Part shown: positions 13,355 through 26,207 of the stretch, piece after piece
How positions within the stretch are numbered: the first letter of the stretch is position 1
How the letters are laid out: each line of letters starts with the position of its first letter
DNA from: Macrostomum hystrix
Taxonomy: Eukaryota > Platyhelminthes > Macrostomidae
DNA length: 64,000 bases
Assembly: GCA_950097015.1 (NCBI GenBank)
Contig: CATNEN010000003.1
Span: 5,317,501 to 5,381,500, forward strand
Direction: 5' to 3'
The notes under the pieces: model-generated
What the model saw: only the letters and a program-made list of their open reading frames with translations
Database searches by the model: none
Told to the model about the DNA's origin: nothing
Translations under genes and position numbers: made by a program

Positions 13355-15940
13355 GTATTGGAATCGTCCGAAAATTATAGAATCGTCCGAAAACTATAGA
13401 ATCGTCCGAAAATTACAGAATCGTCTGAAAATTATATAACTGTCTAAAGTTTTGGAATCGTCTCAAATTTTACGAGTAGAATTGTCTGAAAATTATCGTC
13501 TAAAAATGAAAGAATCGTCCGAAAATTATAGAATCTTCTGAAACTTATAGAATCTTCTGAAGATTATAGAATTTTCTGAAACTTATAGAATCGTCTGAAG
13601 ATTATAGAATCTTCTGAAACTTATAGAATCGTCTGAAGATTATAGAATCTTCTGAAACTTATAGAATCGTCTGAAGATAATAGAATTTTCTGAAACTTAT
13701 AGAATCGTCTGAAGATTATAGAATCTTCTGAAACTTATAGAATCGTCTGAAGATTATAGAATTTTCTGAAACTTATAGAATCGTCTGAAGATTATAGAAT
13801 CTTCTGAAACTTATAGAATCTTCTGAAGATTATAGAATCTTCTGAAACTTATAGAATCGTCTGAAGATTATAGAATCTTCTGAAACTTATAGAATCGTCT
13901 GAAGATTATAGAATTTTCTGAAACTTATAGAATCTTCTGAAGATTATAGAATTTTCTGAAACTTATAGAATCGTCTGAAGATTATAGAATCTTCTGAAAC
14001 TTATAGAATCGTCTGAAGATTATAGAATTTTCTGAAACTTATAGAATCTTCTGAAGATTATAGAATTTTCTGAAACTTATAGAATCTTCTGAAGATTATA
14101 GAATTTTCTGAAACTTATAGAATCGTCTGAAGATTATAGAATCTTCTGAAACTTATAGAATCGTCTGAAGATTATAGAATCTTCTGAAACTTATAGAATC
14201 GTCTGAAGATTATAGAATCTTCTGAAACTTATAGAATCGTCTGAAGATTATAGAATCTTCTGAAACTTATAGAATCGTCTGAAGATTATAGAATCTTCTG
14301 AAACTTATAGAATCGTCTGAAGATTATAGAATCTTCTGAAACTTATAGAATCGTCTGAAGATTATAGAATCTTCTGAAACTTATAGAATCGTCTGAAGAT
14401 TATAGAATCTTCTGAAACTTATAGAATCGTCTGAAGATTATAGAATCTTCTGAAACTTATAGAATCTTCTGAAGATTATAGAATTTTCTGAAACTTATAG
14501 AATCTTCTGAAGATTATAGAATTTTCTGAAACTTATAGAATCTTCTGAAGATTATAGAATCTTCTGAAACTTATAGAATCGTCTGAAGATTATAGAATCT
14601 TCTGAAACTTATAGAATCGTCTGAAGATTATAGAATCTTCTGAAACTTATAGAATCGTCTGAAGATTATAGAATCTTCTGAAACTTATAGAATCGTCTGA
14701 AGATTATAGAATCTTCTGAAACTTATAGAATCGTCTGAAGATTATAGAATCTTCTGAAACTTATAGAATCGTCTGAAGATTTTAGAATTTTCTGAAACTT
14801 ATAGAATCTTCTGAAGATTATAGAATTTTCTGAAACTTATAGAATCTTCTGAAGATTATAGAATTTTCTGAAACTTATAGAATCGTCTGAAGATTATAGA
14901 ATCTTCTGAAACTTATAGAATCGTCTGAAGATTATAGAATCTTCTGAAACTTATAGAATCGTCTGAAGATTATAGAATCTTCTGAAACTTGAAGAATTCT
15001 CTAAAAATTACAGAATCGTCTAAAAGTTATAGAACTGTCCAAAGTTTTGGAATCGTCTCAAATTTTACGAGAAGAATTGTCTGAAAATTATCGTCTAAAA
15101 ATGAAAGAATCGTCCGAAAATTACAGAATCTTCTGAAAATTATAGAATCGTACCAAAAACTATAGAATCGTCCCAAAATTACAGAATCGTCTGAAACTTA
15201 TAGAATCGTCCGAAAATTATAGAATCTTCTGTAATTTATAGAATCGTCTGAAATTTATAGAATCGTCTGAAAGTTATAGAATCGTCCGAAAATTACAGAA
15301 TCGTCCGAAAATTACTGAATCGTCTGAAAATTATAGAACTGTCCAAAGTTATGGAATCTTCAAAAATTATAGAATCGTCTGAAACTTATAGAATCGTCCG
15401 AAAATTATAGAATCTTCTGAAAATTTTTGAATCTTCTGAAAATTATAGAATCTTCTGAAAGTTATAGAATCGTCCGAAAATTATAGAATCTTCTGAAAAT
15501 TTTAGAATCTTCTGAAAGTTGTAGAATCTTCTGAAAGTTATAGAATCGTCCGAAAATTATAGAATCTTCTGAAAATTTTATAATCTTCTGAAAGTTGTAG
15601 AATCTTCTGAAACTTATAGAATCGTCCGAAAATTATAGAATCTTCTGAAAATTTTATAGTCTTCTGAAAGTTGTAGAATCTTCTGAAACTTATAGAATCG
15701 TCCGAAAATTATAGAATCTTCTGAAAATTTTATAATCTTCTGAAAGTTGTAGAATCTTCTGAAACTTATAGAATCGTCCGAAAATTACAGAATCGTCCGA
15801 AAATTATAGAACTGTCCAAAGTTATGGAATCGTCTCAAATTTTAGAATCGTCTGAAGATTATAGAATCGTCCGAAAATTATAGAATCGTATGAGAACAAC
15901 CGACTCGTTCGAAAATTGCAGAATCTTCTGTAAATCAATA
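13355..15940. repeat. 19/38-bp minisatellite, about 130 half-units
   Basis: TAGAATCGTCTGAAGATTA alternates with TAGAATCTTCTGAAACTTA, making a 38-bp dimer unit. The centre (about 13550-14990) is highly homogeneous, and both edges are diverged (GTCCGAAAATTA forms). It begins about 35 bp after the AK2-like stop codon, so it may enter the 3' UTR. Confidence 0.98.
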
Positions 15941-16484
15941 AGAAAATAGTAAAACCATTAAAAACGTAACATATCACAGTGAAATAGATTTGTTAAAACA
16001 CATTGGAATCTTCTAAAAATAGTAGAGCTGTTCGAAAAAAAATTATTTTTTGCGATAGATTAGCAAGTGATGCTCCAACTCCTACAGCCAGTGCTAGATA
16101 TTTTGGTAATTCTCATATTTCCATGGACTGCTTTTCCGCTAGCTGGGATATTTCGGATCGCTTAGTTTTTTAATTAGTTTTTCTAAAATATGTTTTCACT
16201 TAGATTTTCGTTTAAAACTCTTTCATTATTCATTGCAATTTTTTGAGTTAACTTTTTTGTTACTAGCTAATCATGCATTGTCAGCTTTGTTACATGTCTG
16301 TTTAACGTTATACTCTCGTACGTCTCAGTTCTCTTTCAGTGTATAGATTTCATTTTGGGCTGTTTATTTTTTTACTGCGCTTTTAATAAAAAAGTGGGCT
16401 TCATTGTGCCTAAATGAAAATATTTTTCTTTGTTTTTTTTGCTATTGTTTAACAAATAGCATGGCATGGAAGGATTGATTAAAA
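15941..16484. other. AT-rich spacer, no gene seen
   Basis: Unique T-rich DNA between two arrays. Nothing recognisable. Confidence 0.5.
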
Positions 16485-17412
16485 TGGCGGATGCTGCTTA
16501 AAATGGCTAATTCTGTTTAAAAAATGGCGGATGCTGTTTCCAAGACGGCGGAGTCTGTTTCTAAAATGGCGGATGCTGTTTCTAAGATGGCGGTTGCTGT
16601 TTACAAAATGGCGGATTCTGTTTCTAAGATGACGGTTGCTGTTTACAAAAATGGCGGATGCTGTTTTTGAAATGACGGATGCTGTTTTTGAAATGGCGGA
16701 TGCTGTTTCTAAAATGGCGGATGCTGTTTCTAAAATGGCGGATGCTGTTTCTAAAATGGCGGATGCTGTTTCTAAAATGACGGATTCTGTGTTTGAAATG
16801 GCGGATGCTGTTTCTAAAATGGCGGATGCTGTTTCTAAAATGGCGGATGCTGTTTCTAAGATGGCGGATGCTGTTTCTAAAATGGCGGATGCTGTTTCTA
16901 AAATGACGGATGCTGTTTCTAAAATGGCGGATGCTGTTTCTAAAATGACGGACGCTGTTTCTAAAATGGCGGATGCTGTTTCTAAAATAGCGGATGCTGT
17001 TTCTAAAATGACGGATGCTGTTTCTAAAATGGCGGATGCTGTTTCTAAAATGACTGATGCTGTTTCTAAAATGACTGATGCTGTTTCTAAAATGACGGAT
17101 TCTGTGTTTGAAATGGCGGATGCTGTTTCTAAAATGGCGGATGCTGTTTCTAAAATGGCGGATGCTGTTTCTAAAATGGCGCATGCTGTTTCTAAGATGG
17201 CGGATGCTGTTTCTAAAATGGCGGATGCTGTTTCTAAAATGGCGGATGCTGTTTCTAAAATGGCGGATGCTGTTTTTGAAATGACGGATGCTGTTTTTGA
17301 AATGGCGGATGCTGTTTCTAAAATGGCGGATGCTGTTTCTAAAATGGCGGTTGCTGTTTCTAAAATGGCGGATGCTGTTTCTAAAATGGCGAAATCTGTT
17401 TAAAAATGAACG
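16485..17412. repeat. 21-bp minisatellite
   Basis: About 43 units of AAAATGGCGGATGCTGTTTCT. Because the unit is 21 bp and lacks stops, frames open on both strands (MADAVSK repeats one way, Arg/His/Phe-rich the other). No codon bias or flanking exon supports translation. Confidence 0.97.
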
Positions 17413-18024
17413 ATGCTTTTTAAAGTTAGTTGCATTTTCGGGCTAAACAGCAAGGCTAGCCTGTTGTTAAGATATTTTCCTTCAATTCCATATAAAATTT
17501 GATACTTAAAGAATAGGATCATCTTCAATGAGGATTAGATTAATCCTGCCACGACTGTCCCGTCTGATATATTTCTCCGTCAGGTGTTGATGAGACGAAT
17601 CGGAAGTCATATTAAGTCGGTGCGCCTCCCATTTTGTGCTCACAGTTTGATTTTGAGCAGTTCCCATCAGCTCCGTATTTGAGCAGATCCTGTCATTTCA
17701 AATTACCTACTTCGTTTGGCTATCTTCTGCCTCTATCACCTGATTTCCTTTTCAAAGCTTAATTTAATCTTAGCATTTCCTCCAGGTTAAGTGAAGGCTT
17801 ATTTTCCAGGTGCCAATAGAAGTCTAATACGTGGGAATTAAATGAGGATTGCGTATTAGGGTTTTTTATTATCGTCATTTCTTATTCTAATGCAGATGCC
17901 ACAAAAAATGTTTTACCTTATTATGGAAAAAATAGGAAAATTTCAATGTTTACTTCTGCCTTCGTTCCTAACCAGTTCGAGGTGTACTTTAAATGACGAG
18001 TACAAATTTCAAAATTATGGCGAG
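17413..18024. other. Unique spacer, no gene seen
   Basis: Moderate-GC unique sequence without a supported exon. Confidence 0.5.
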
Positions 18025-18928
18025 CCTTTATAGCCCAGGTGTTAATCAAGGCCTATGATTTATAGCCCAGGTGTTAATCAAGGCCTATGATTTATAGCCC
18101 AGGTGTTAATCAAGGCCTATGATTTATAGCCCAGGTGTTAATCAAAGCCTATAATTTATAGCCCAGGTGTTAGTCAACGCCTATAATTTATAGCCCAGGT
18201 GTTAATCAAGGCCTATGATTTATAGCCCAGGTATTAATCAAGGCCTATGATTTATAGCCCAGGTGTTAATCAAGGCCTATGATTTATAGCCCAGGTGTTA
18301 ATCAAGGCCTATGATTTATAGCCCAGGTGTTAATCAAAGCCTATAATTTATAGCCCAGGTGTTAGTCAACGCCTATAATTTATAGCCCAGGTGTTAGTCA
18401 ACGCCTATAATTTATAGCCCAGGTGTTAATCAACGCCTATAATTTATAGCCCAGGTGTTAATCGAAGCCTATAATTTATAGCCCAGGTGTTAGTCAATGC
18501 CTATGATTTATAGCCCAGGTGTTAATCAAAGCCTATAATTTATAGCCCAGGTGTTAGTCAACGCCTATAATTTATAGCCCAGGTGTTAGTCAACGCCTAT
18601 AATTTATAGCCCAGGTGTTAATCAACGCCTATAATTTATAGCCCAGGTGTTAATCAAAGCCTATAATTTATAGCCCAGGTGTTAGTCAAGGCCTATGATT
18701 TATAGCCCAGGTGTTAATCAAAGCCTATAATTTATAGCCCAGGTGTTAGTCAAAGCCTATGATTTATAGCCCAGGTGTTAGTCAAAGCCTATAATTTATA
18801 GCCCAGGTGTTAATCAAAGCCTATAATTTATAGCCCAGGTGTTAATCAAAGCCTATAATTTATAGCCCAGGTGTTAATCAAAGCCTATAATTTATAGCCC
18901 AGGTGTTAATCAAAGCCTATAATTTGAT
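18025..18928. repeat. 32-bp minisatellite
   Basis: About 28 units containing TTTATAGCCCAGGTGTTAAT with CAAGGCCTATGA or CAAAGCCTATAA. The distribution of the two variants in blocks indicates local duplication. Confidence 0.97.
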
Positions 18929-19597
18929 TCATGTTGCATGAGTGGCGCCATTATTTAAACAGCTAAAATATAGTGCAAAATGCTTTGAGCTGCTTGCTTG
19001 CTTGCCTGACAACTGAGCAAACTGTCTGCCTGCCTAGTTTTATACAATGTCTCAACAACAAGTTTAAAATCACGGGACAATATTATTCATAGTATCCGAC
19101 TGTTGTATCAGTAAACAACTTTCTATCTAGTATTTAAAAAGATGCTTTGAAGTACACCAGAAACTCGAATTTTGTCGAACTCTAAATATTTAAAAAGCGT
19201 GTGACTTGTCTCCTTCACATGACATTGTGGGCTATATTCTATTTATAAAGCTTTTTGTAGCTTTCTTGCCTTCAAAATTTGCTTCAAAAAGTCTAAATAA
19301 TGAACGATTTATTAATAGCTTTACTTAGCCGGCTCAATTTGGCCTTTTTAAGTGAAACTAATTTCTATAGATTTGTTATTATCAAAGCCTACCGCCTGGT
19401 TTGTTTTAAATGCTATGAAGCTTTAGTTTTTCACAATGCCGCCCTCTGCTTTTTTGCGTCGCAAATCCATGTGTCTGCAAATATAATGAGTCATAGTTAT
19501 TATAGTCTAGAATTTTATAAATTAATGACCTTTAAAGTTCCGAATTTAAAGTAGACTTGTCATAAAAACCGTCCCTCAAAAAAAAGACAATCCTGGA
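18929..19597. other. AT-rich spacer, no gene supported
   Basis: An 84-codon open frame at 19300-19554 has no recognisable motif, signal or splice context, so I do not call it. Confidence 0.5.
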
Positions 19598-20338
19598 ATC
19601 GTCGCTTGACTATCATGGAATCGTCGCTAGACTTTCAGTGGATCGTCCCTAGACTCTCATATAATCGTCCCTAGACTATCACGGAATCGTCCCTAGACTC
19701 TTATAGAATCGTCTCTAGATTATAACGGAATCGTCCCTAGACTATAACGGAATCGTCCCTAGAATATCATGGAATCGTCCATAGACTATCACGGAATCGT
19801 CCCTAGACTCTCATAGAATCGTCCCTAGACTCTCATAGAATCGTCCCTAGACTATCACGGAATCGTCCCTAGACTCTTATAGAATCGTCCCTAGATTATA
19901 ACGGAATCGTCCCTAGACTATAACGGAATCGTCCATAGACTATCACGGAATCGTCCCTAGACTCTCATAGAATCGTCCCTAGACTATCACGGAATCGTCC
20001 CTAGACTATCACGAAATCTTCCCTAGACTCTCATAGAATCGTCCCTAGACTCTCATAGAATCGTCCCTAGACTATCACGAATTCGTCCCTAGACTCTTAT
20101 AGAATCGTCCCTAGATTATAACGGAATCGTCCCTAGACTATAACGGAATCGTCCATAGACTATCACGGAATCGTCCATAGACTCTCATAGAATCGTCCCT
20201 AGACTATCACGGAATCGTCCCTAGACTCTCATAGAATCGTCCCTAGACTATCTTGGAATCGTCCGAAGACCATGATGGAATCGTCCCTAGACTATCTTGG
20301 AATCGTCCGAAGACCATCATGGAATCGTCCCTAGACTA
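19598..20338. repeat. 22-bp minisatellite
   Basis: About 33 units of GAATCGTCCCTAGACTATCA plus CG or TA. Shares the TAGAATCGTC core with the 13.4-15.9 kb array. Confidence 0.97.
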
Positions 20339-20797
20339 AGAAAATGCCCGAACTTACATCATTCAGGTATTTGCCAATTTAGTTCTAAAATAGATTTTTC
20401 AGTTTTTTTTTAGTTTAAATTTTTCTCGAAGTGGATTGCTAAATTATGCTTAGAGTTAAATATTATTTATTGAGCAAGTTTTACAATGAGCCTTACTTAA
20501 CACATTTTTGCTGTTAACTAACACTTTTTTACTGTACCCTTAATGATTTTTCTATACAAATCCAAGATAGATAATCAAATTTTACTCCACGTTTTGCTTT
20601 TTTCGAAACAACAAGACTGTTAAAAGAATACATAAAGAGTGACAGCAGAAAGACATTTTTAATGTTTTGAGTTTGCCTTTTTTTACCGATAACTAAACCA
20701 ATTAAAATTCGCCTGAAGTTTATGGGCGTTCGCTTTTTCCTTTGTTTGTTTTTTCTTCCATATTTATCAACCTGTTTTGTGCTTGCAAAGTCAAAAA
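20339..20797. other. AT-rich spacer, no gene seen
   Basis: Unique, T-rich, no features recognised. Confidence 0.5.
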
Positions 20798-22203
20798 TTG
20801 CCCCCTACTACCCTCCACTACCATCCGCCCCCTACTATCCTCCACTACCATCCGCCCCCTGCTATCCTCCACTACCATCCGCCCCCTACTATCCTCCACT
20901 ACCATCCGCCCCCTGCTATCCTCCACTACCATCCGCCCCCTACTATCCTCCACTACCATCCGCCCGCTGCTATCCTCCACTACCATCCGCCCCCTGCTAT
21001 CCTCCACTACCATCCGCCCCCTGCTATCCTCCACTACCATCCGCCCCCTGCTATCCTCCACTACCATCCGCCCCCTGCTATCCTCCACTACCATCCGTCC
21101 CCTGCTATCCTCCACTACCATCCGCCCCCTGCTATCCTCCACTACCATCCGCCCCCTACTATCCTCCACTACCATCCGCCCCCTGCTATCCTCCACTACC
21201 ATCCGCCCCCTACTATCCTCCACTACCATCCGCCCCCTACTATCCTCCACTACCATCCACCCCCTACTATCCTCCACTACCATCCGTCCCCTGCTATCCT
21301 CCACTACCATTCGCCCCCTGCTATCCTCCACTACCATCCGCCCCCTGCTATCCTCCACTACCATCCGCCCCCTGCTATCCTCCACTACCATCCGCCCCCT
21401 GCTATCCTCCACTACCATCCGCCCCCTGCTATCCTCCACTACCATCCGCCCCCTGCTATCCTCTACTACCATCCGCCCCTTGCTATCCTCCACTACCATC
21501 CGCCCCCTGCTATCCTCCACTACCATCCGCCCCCTGCTATCCTCCACTACCATCCGCCCCCTACTTTCCTCCACTACCATCCGCCCCCTGCTATCCTCCA
21601 CTACCATCCGTCCCCTGCTATCCTCCACTACCATCCGCCCCCTGCTATCCTCCACTACCATCCGCCCCCTACTATCCTCCACTACCATCCGCCCCCTGCT
21701 ATCCTCCACTACCATCCGCCCCCTACTATCCTCCACTACCATCCGCCCCCTACTATCCTCCACTACCATCCACCCCCTACTATCCTCCACTACCATCCGT
21801 CCCCTGCTATCCTCCACTACCATTCGCCCCCTGCTATCCTCCACTACCATCCGCCCCCTGCTATCCTCCACTACCATCCGCCCCCTGCTATCCTCCACTA
21901 CCATCCGCCCCCTGCTATCCTCCACTACCATCCGCCCCCTGCTATCCTCCACTACCATCCGCCCCCTGCTATCCTCTACTACCATCCGCCCCTTGCTATC
22001 CTCCACTACCATCCGCCCCCTGCTATCCTCCACTACCATCCACCCCCTACTATCCTCCACTACCATCCGCCCCCTGCTATCCTCTACTACCATCCGCCCC
22101 TTGCTATCCTCCACTACCATCCACCCCCTACTATCCTCCACTACCATCCGCCCCCTGCTATCCTCCACTACCATCCGCCCCCTACTATCCTCCACTACAA
22201 TCC
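20798..22203. repeat. 27-bp minisatellite, about 52 copies
   Basis: Unit CCCCCTGCTATCCTCCACTA plus CCATCCG. A roughly 540-bp stretch with TTCGCCCC and CTCTACTACC variants occurs twice (21300 and 21830 regions), a sign of block duplication. All three plus frames and one minus frame stay open for about 1.4 kb, which argues for composition rather than coding. Confidence 0.98.
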
Positions 22204-22735
22204 ATCTCAGAGTGCTATTGAGTCTGTCACTCTACTATGAATTCCATCTCAGAGTGCTATTGTGTCTGTCACTCTACTATGGATTCCATCTCAGAGTGCT
22301 ATTGTGTCTGTCACTCTACTATGGATTCCATCTCAGAGTGCTATTGAGTCTGTCACTCTACTATGGATTCCATCTCAGAGTGCTATTGAGTCTGTCACTC
22401 TACTATGGATTCCATCTCAGAGTGCTATTGTGTCTGTCACTCTACTATGGATTCCATCTCAGAGTGCTATTGAGTCTGTCACTCTACTATGGATTCCATC
22501 TCAGAGTGTTATTGAGTCTGTCACTCTACTATGGATTCCATGTCATAGTGCTATTGAGTCTGTCACTCTACGGATTCAATTAGAGTGACTCTGGTGTCTG
22601 TCACTCTAAGGATTCCATCTTATAGTAATTCTAGTGTCCTTCACTCTATGGATTTTAGCTCATAGTATTTGTAGAGTCTGTCACCCCATGGATTCAATCT
22701 CAGAGTGACTTTAGTGTCTGTCACTTCATTCTATT
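22204..22735. repeat. 42-bp minisatellite
   Basis: About 9 regular units containing ATTCCATCTCAGAGTGCTAT, then 3-4 decayed ones to about 22735. Directly abuts the 27-bp array. Confidence 0.95.
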
Positions 22736-23135
22736 TTTCTACTCGTTTGATTGCATTCCACGGTCCGGGTAGCAATAAAATTAGAGCACGAGTCATGTAA
22801 TAATATACGAGTATGTTCAGCTGTTATTTTCTGTCATTGCAGGCTGTGGGGTGCATGCGAGCCTTGAATGCTTAAAGTGCAGGGCGGAATGTAGCTCTCA
22901 GGGCTCTCAGGAGGGTCTGAATGAATGGGAGGTCGGGTTAGAAATCAAATGACTGACTAGGAAGGTCGACTGGCTTAGAGAATGGCTTGGAGTCTGGGTG
23001 GGTGACGTCGGGGTGGAGGGGTAGAAAGATCGTACTGCACAGCGAAATGACCTCCCGCAGTACGGCTGACCCATTTGTTTTTAGCCATTTTATGCTCATT
23101 TAAATTTCACAGTAATTGGAATCCCTACTCGTGTC
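22736..23135. other. Unique spacer, no gene seen
   Basis: GC-richer patch at 22840-23060 without a recognisable exon. Contains one TACGAGTA motif at 22806. Confidence 0.5.
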
Positions 23136-23680
23136 AATCCATTATCTCCCGTCTCCCTAATCTACCCTCTTCTTGATTTCCCCTCTCCTCCACATCACAT
23201 CGCCCCACTCCCTAACCTCCCCTTCCTCTCCCCTAGTGTCCCTTCTCCCTAGTTTCCTCTCTCCATGATTTCCCCTCTCCCTAATCTTCCCTCTCCCGAA
23301 TCTCCCCTCTCCCTAATCTCCCCTCTCCCTATTCTCCCCTCTCCCTAGTCTACCCTCTCCCTAATCTACCCTCTCCCTAGTCTACCCTCTCCCTAATCTA
23401 CCCTCTCCCTAGTCTACCCTCTCCCTAGTCTACCCTCTCCCTAGTCTACCCTCTTACTAATTTCCTCTCTTTTGAGTTAGGAAATTAGGGATAGAGGAAG
23501 TCATGGAGATTTCCCCTCTCTTCTAATCTCCCCTCTCCTTAGTCTTCTTTCTCCCTTCTCCCTTATCTCCCATCTCCCTAGACTTCTCTCTCTACTCGCC
23601 CCTCCCTAAATCTCCCCACTGCCTTAATTTCCCCTCTCCCTAATCTTTCCTTTCCCTGATCTCCCTTCTCTCGATTTCCA
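23136..23680. repeat. Degenerate 18-bp pyrimidine-rich repeat
   Basis: Units of CTCTCCCTAGTCTACCCT type are clearest at 23290-23460 and increasingly degenerate on both sides. Confidence 0.9.
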
Positions 23681-25219
23681 CTCCCCATTATGCTGCCTGG
23701 CTCCGCTTCCCAACGCTACTGTTATTCCCAATGTCATTCTTTCCATTGTTTATCGAACTGAGATGCAGCGGTTCATGTAACTTTTTCTTGTACTGCATGC
23801 TCAAAAAGTTGCATTTTGAGCACAAAATGGCTAGTTTGTGAGCTTCTTAGAGCAACTCACCCCATTCGAAAGGTTTCTTTAAGTAAAGGGCAAAGCATGT
23901 TACTTACCAAGCTTTTGGATTCCTGTTTGACTCCTATGTGCTCGCAAGCTTTTAATTATAGGTTTTATCAGACACCCGCTCAGTTAATCAGTTTTTTGTA
24001 CAACTAAATAAATTAAGCCTTAAATTCACAGCACACATTTCATCATACTCTACTACAAGTAGTACCTATAGATTAGGTTTTTTGTATTTTTACAGATTTA
24101 TAAGCAAAAAAGCCGTGAAGTAATTTGCAATTGTAAAACACTACGGAGTGCAAAAGTACACACATATATGCGTGCATGTATAGATACCAGCCACCAGCGA
24201 TCTATGTTAGAAATAAAATAATTATATTTATAGGACCAGCTAGACTGAATATATTTTGTCTGTAAACTTAGAGAAAACATTGGCAAATAAGATAAAAGAA
24301 ATCTTACAACATAAGAAAGCGAATGTTTGTTTTGAAAGCATTTTCAAGCGTTATAACTACTGTTGTAACTAGTTAAAGTGTATACATGCATGTAAATGAA
24401 AAAAATATGTAAGACAGTGCCAGTCTAATATGTCTGACAGAAATCAAGTATAACCACTGAAAGGGTCTCCGTTCATCTGCAGTTACTGATATTTGCAAGC
24501 AAGGTATCATATCAGAAAAGTTCGGGTAAAGGTACACTTAAAGCGATAATGCGACATGTCAAACCACTACATTTTACAATTAAAAGTAGCCAAATTTCCC
24601 GTTTTCGTTTTTCTAAATTGTCTTTAAGAAATTTTAATTTCTTTCTTTAATTTGGTTACTAATGAGTACTAATTTTAATTTTAATTTATTTGTACTAAAA
24701 TCAATCGAATTAACAAATTAATGTTAACTAATATTGAATAATGCATTATAAAACGCATAAAAAACATGGGAATTAAAAAGCCACCGAAAAAAGAACATTT
24801 TGTTAGGTCTTAAAATAAATTTTTTTTCTTAACAACTATCAGAACAATTTATGTCTAACTCAAATTAAAAAATCTTACCAGGATCTGTTTTTTATCCAGA
24901 TTAGAAAAAAATATGATATGTTAGATAGCATCTAAATTAAAAATTGACCAAAATATACATCTTTGGAAAACCCAACCAAAGATCACGTACGTGATCCCGC
25001 TATATTATTAAATTAAAAAACAGATTTGTGGAATTCCTATTAAAGCTTTGCAGACAGTGGAAATAAATTAGGAATCAAAATGTTAATAAAAATATTTGTA
25101 TTCTACCTTACTTTATCATATGTATGTGAAAAAATCTGGAAAAAAATAGGAATGTTTAAAAAGTTAGGAAATTCGTTTTTACTTTCGGTTTGCGCAAGCC
25201 AATATTTTGCCAGCAAAAT
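23681..25219. other. AT-rich region, no gene seen
   Basis: About 1.5 kb of AT-rich unique DNA. Its right end is probably the 3' UTR or downstream region of the minus-strand gene that stops at 25220. Confidence 0.5.
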
Positions 25220-26207
25220 TTAAAACAACTCATCTCCCTTGTGATCTTGTGGCGTTAAATCGAAATCCAATCTATCATAGGCGCTCAGTGTGAATTGCGG
25301 CGACGTGCCAAAATCTTCAAATTCGTTGCGCTTCTGTTCTCGCATGCTGTCTAGCTGGCTCAAATAGTCATCGTCCGCATTGTCTGTGGACATTAATGTA
25401 AACTGAGTGATAATTCAATAATCTGATGAAGCTAACTTAATGACCTAACCAAATGACCAGGTGTCAACCGAAACCCAATGTGAGGAAGCCATTGTACCAA
25501 ATACTAGATTTTAGTTATTGGAGGGTACCATTTACTAAATGACCAGGTGCGTAACGAACCTTTATGATTACCTCTAAGATAGGTATGTAGGTAGCCTAAT
25601 GACCAGATGGTTGTTATCCAAATGACGTAATGATCAAGTAGGTAGCTAACCAAATGACATAATCATCAGGTAGGCAGCTAACCAAATGACCTAATTATCA
25701 GGTAGGTAGCTATTCAAATGACCTAATGATCAGGTAGGTAGCTAACCAAACGACCTAATGATCAGGTAGGCAGCTAACCAAATGACCTAATTATCAGGTA
25801 GGTAGCTATTCAAATGACCTAATGATCAGGTAGGCAGCTAACCAAACGACCTAATGATCAGGTAGATATAGCTAAGACAAGTCAAACAACAGCCAGAATT
25901 TCAAACCTCTTTTGTTACTGCAAAAGTCGTACACCGGATAGACATGCGAGCGTCCGATGGCAGCCAACGACGATCGCCGGCTCGACGCCTGGGTGAAATT
26001 TTCGCACATGCTGCCGTCCTGACAGCCCGAAGCTGCGGCGGCGGCGGCTTCAGCGGCGGCCGCGGCAGCGGCCTGGTCTTGTCGCCTCAGTGCGGCCATT
26101 CGCATCGACTTGGTGAAACTGCAGCGTCGCAGAGTGTGTCGCGGCTTCTTCTTCTTACTTTGCCGAGAATTTTCAAAGAAATTTGGCTTGTTCAGAACGC
26201 AGCCCAT
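25220..26207 (-). CDS. Small putative N-myristoylated protein, 2 exons
   Basis: Exons 25907-26207 and 25220-25383 on the minus strand join in phase 1 (acceptor GTCCACAG, donor GAG/GTTTGA, which is weak) to give about 154 residues. The start MGCVLNK has Gly2 and Cys3, the pattern of an N-myristoylated and palmitoylated membrane anchor. Lys/Arg-rich stretches (KKKK, RRCSFTKS), a run of alanines near residues 45-60 and an acidic C-terminal exon (DDDYLSQLD..., EFEDFGTSP...) follow. The second exon reads in one frame with balanced composition, which is the main support for a real gene. An acceptor-like GATGCAG lies 6 nt before the ATG. I do not recognise the family. A membrane-anchored adaptor role would be a guess. 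Confidence 0.6.
25595..25868. repeat. 32-33-bp minisatellite inside the intron of the myristoylated-protein gene
   Basis: About 8 units of AACCAAATGACCTAATGATC plus AGGTAGGTAGCT, alternating AGGCAGCT/AGGTAGCT. It ends about 40 bp from the 5' splice site of the minus-strand gene. Confidence 0.93.

Noticed and set aside
16624-17403. MADAVSK-type and Arg/His/Phe-type frames on both strands
   Set aside because: 21-bp array translated in two directions. No independent coding signal.
19300-19554. 84-codon ORF
   Set aside because: No motif, no splice context, and AT-rich composition like the surrounding spacer.
20720-22583. Long open frames of 487-613 codons
   Set aside because: They arise from a 27-bp unit without stops in several frames at once. 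No flanking exon or domain.
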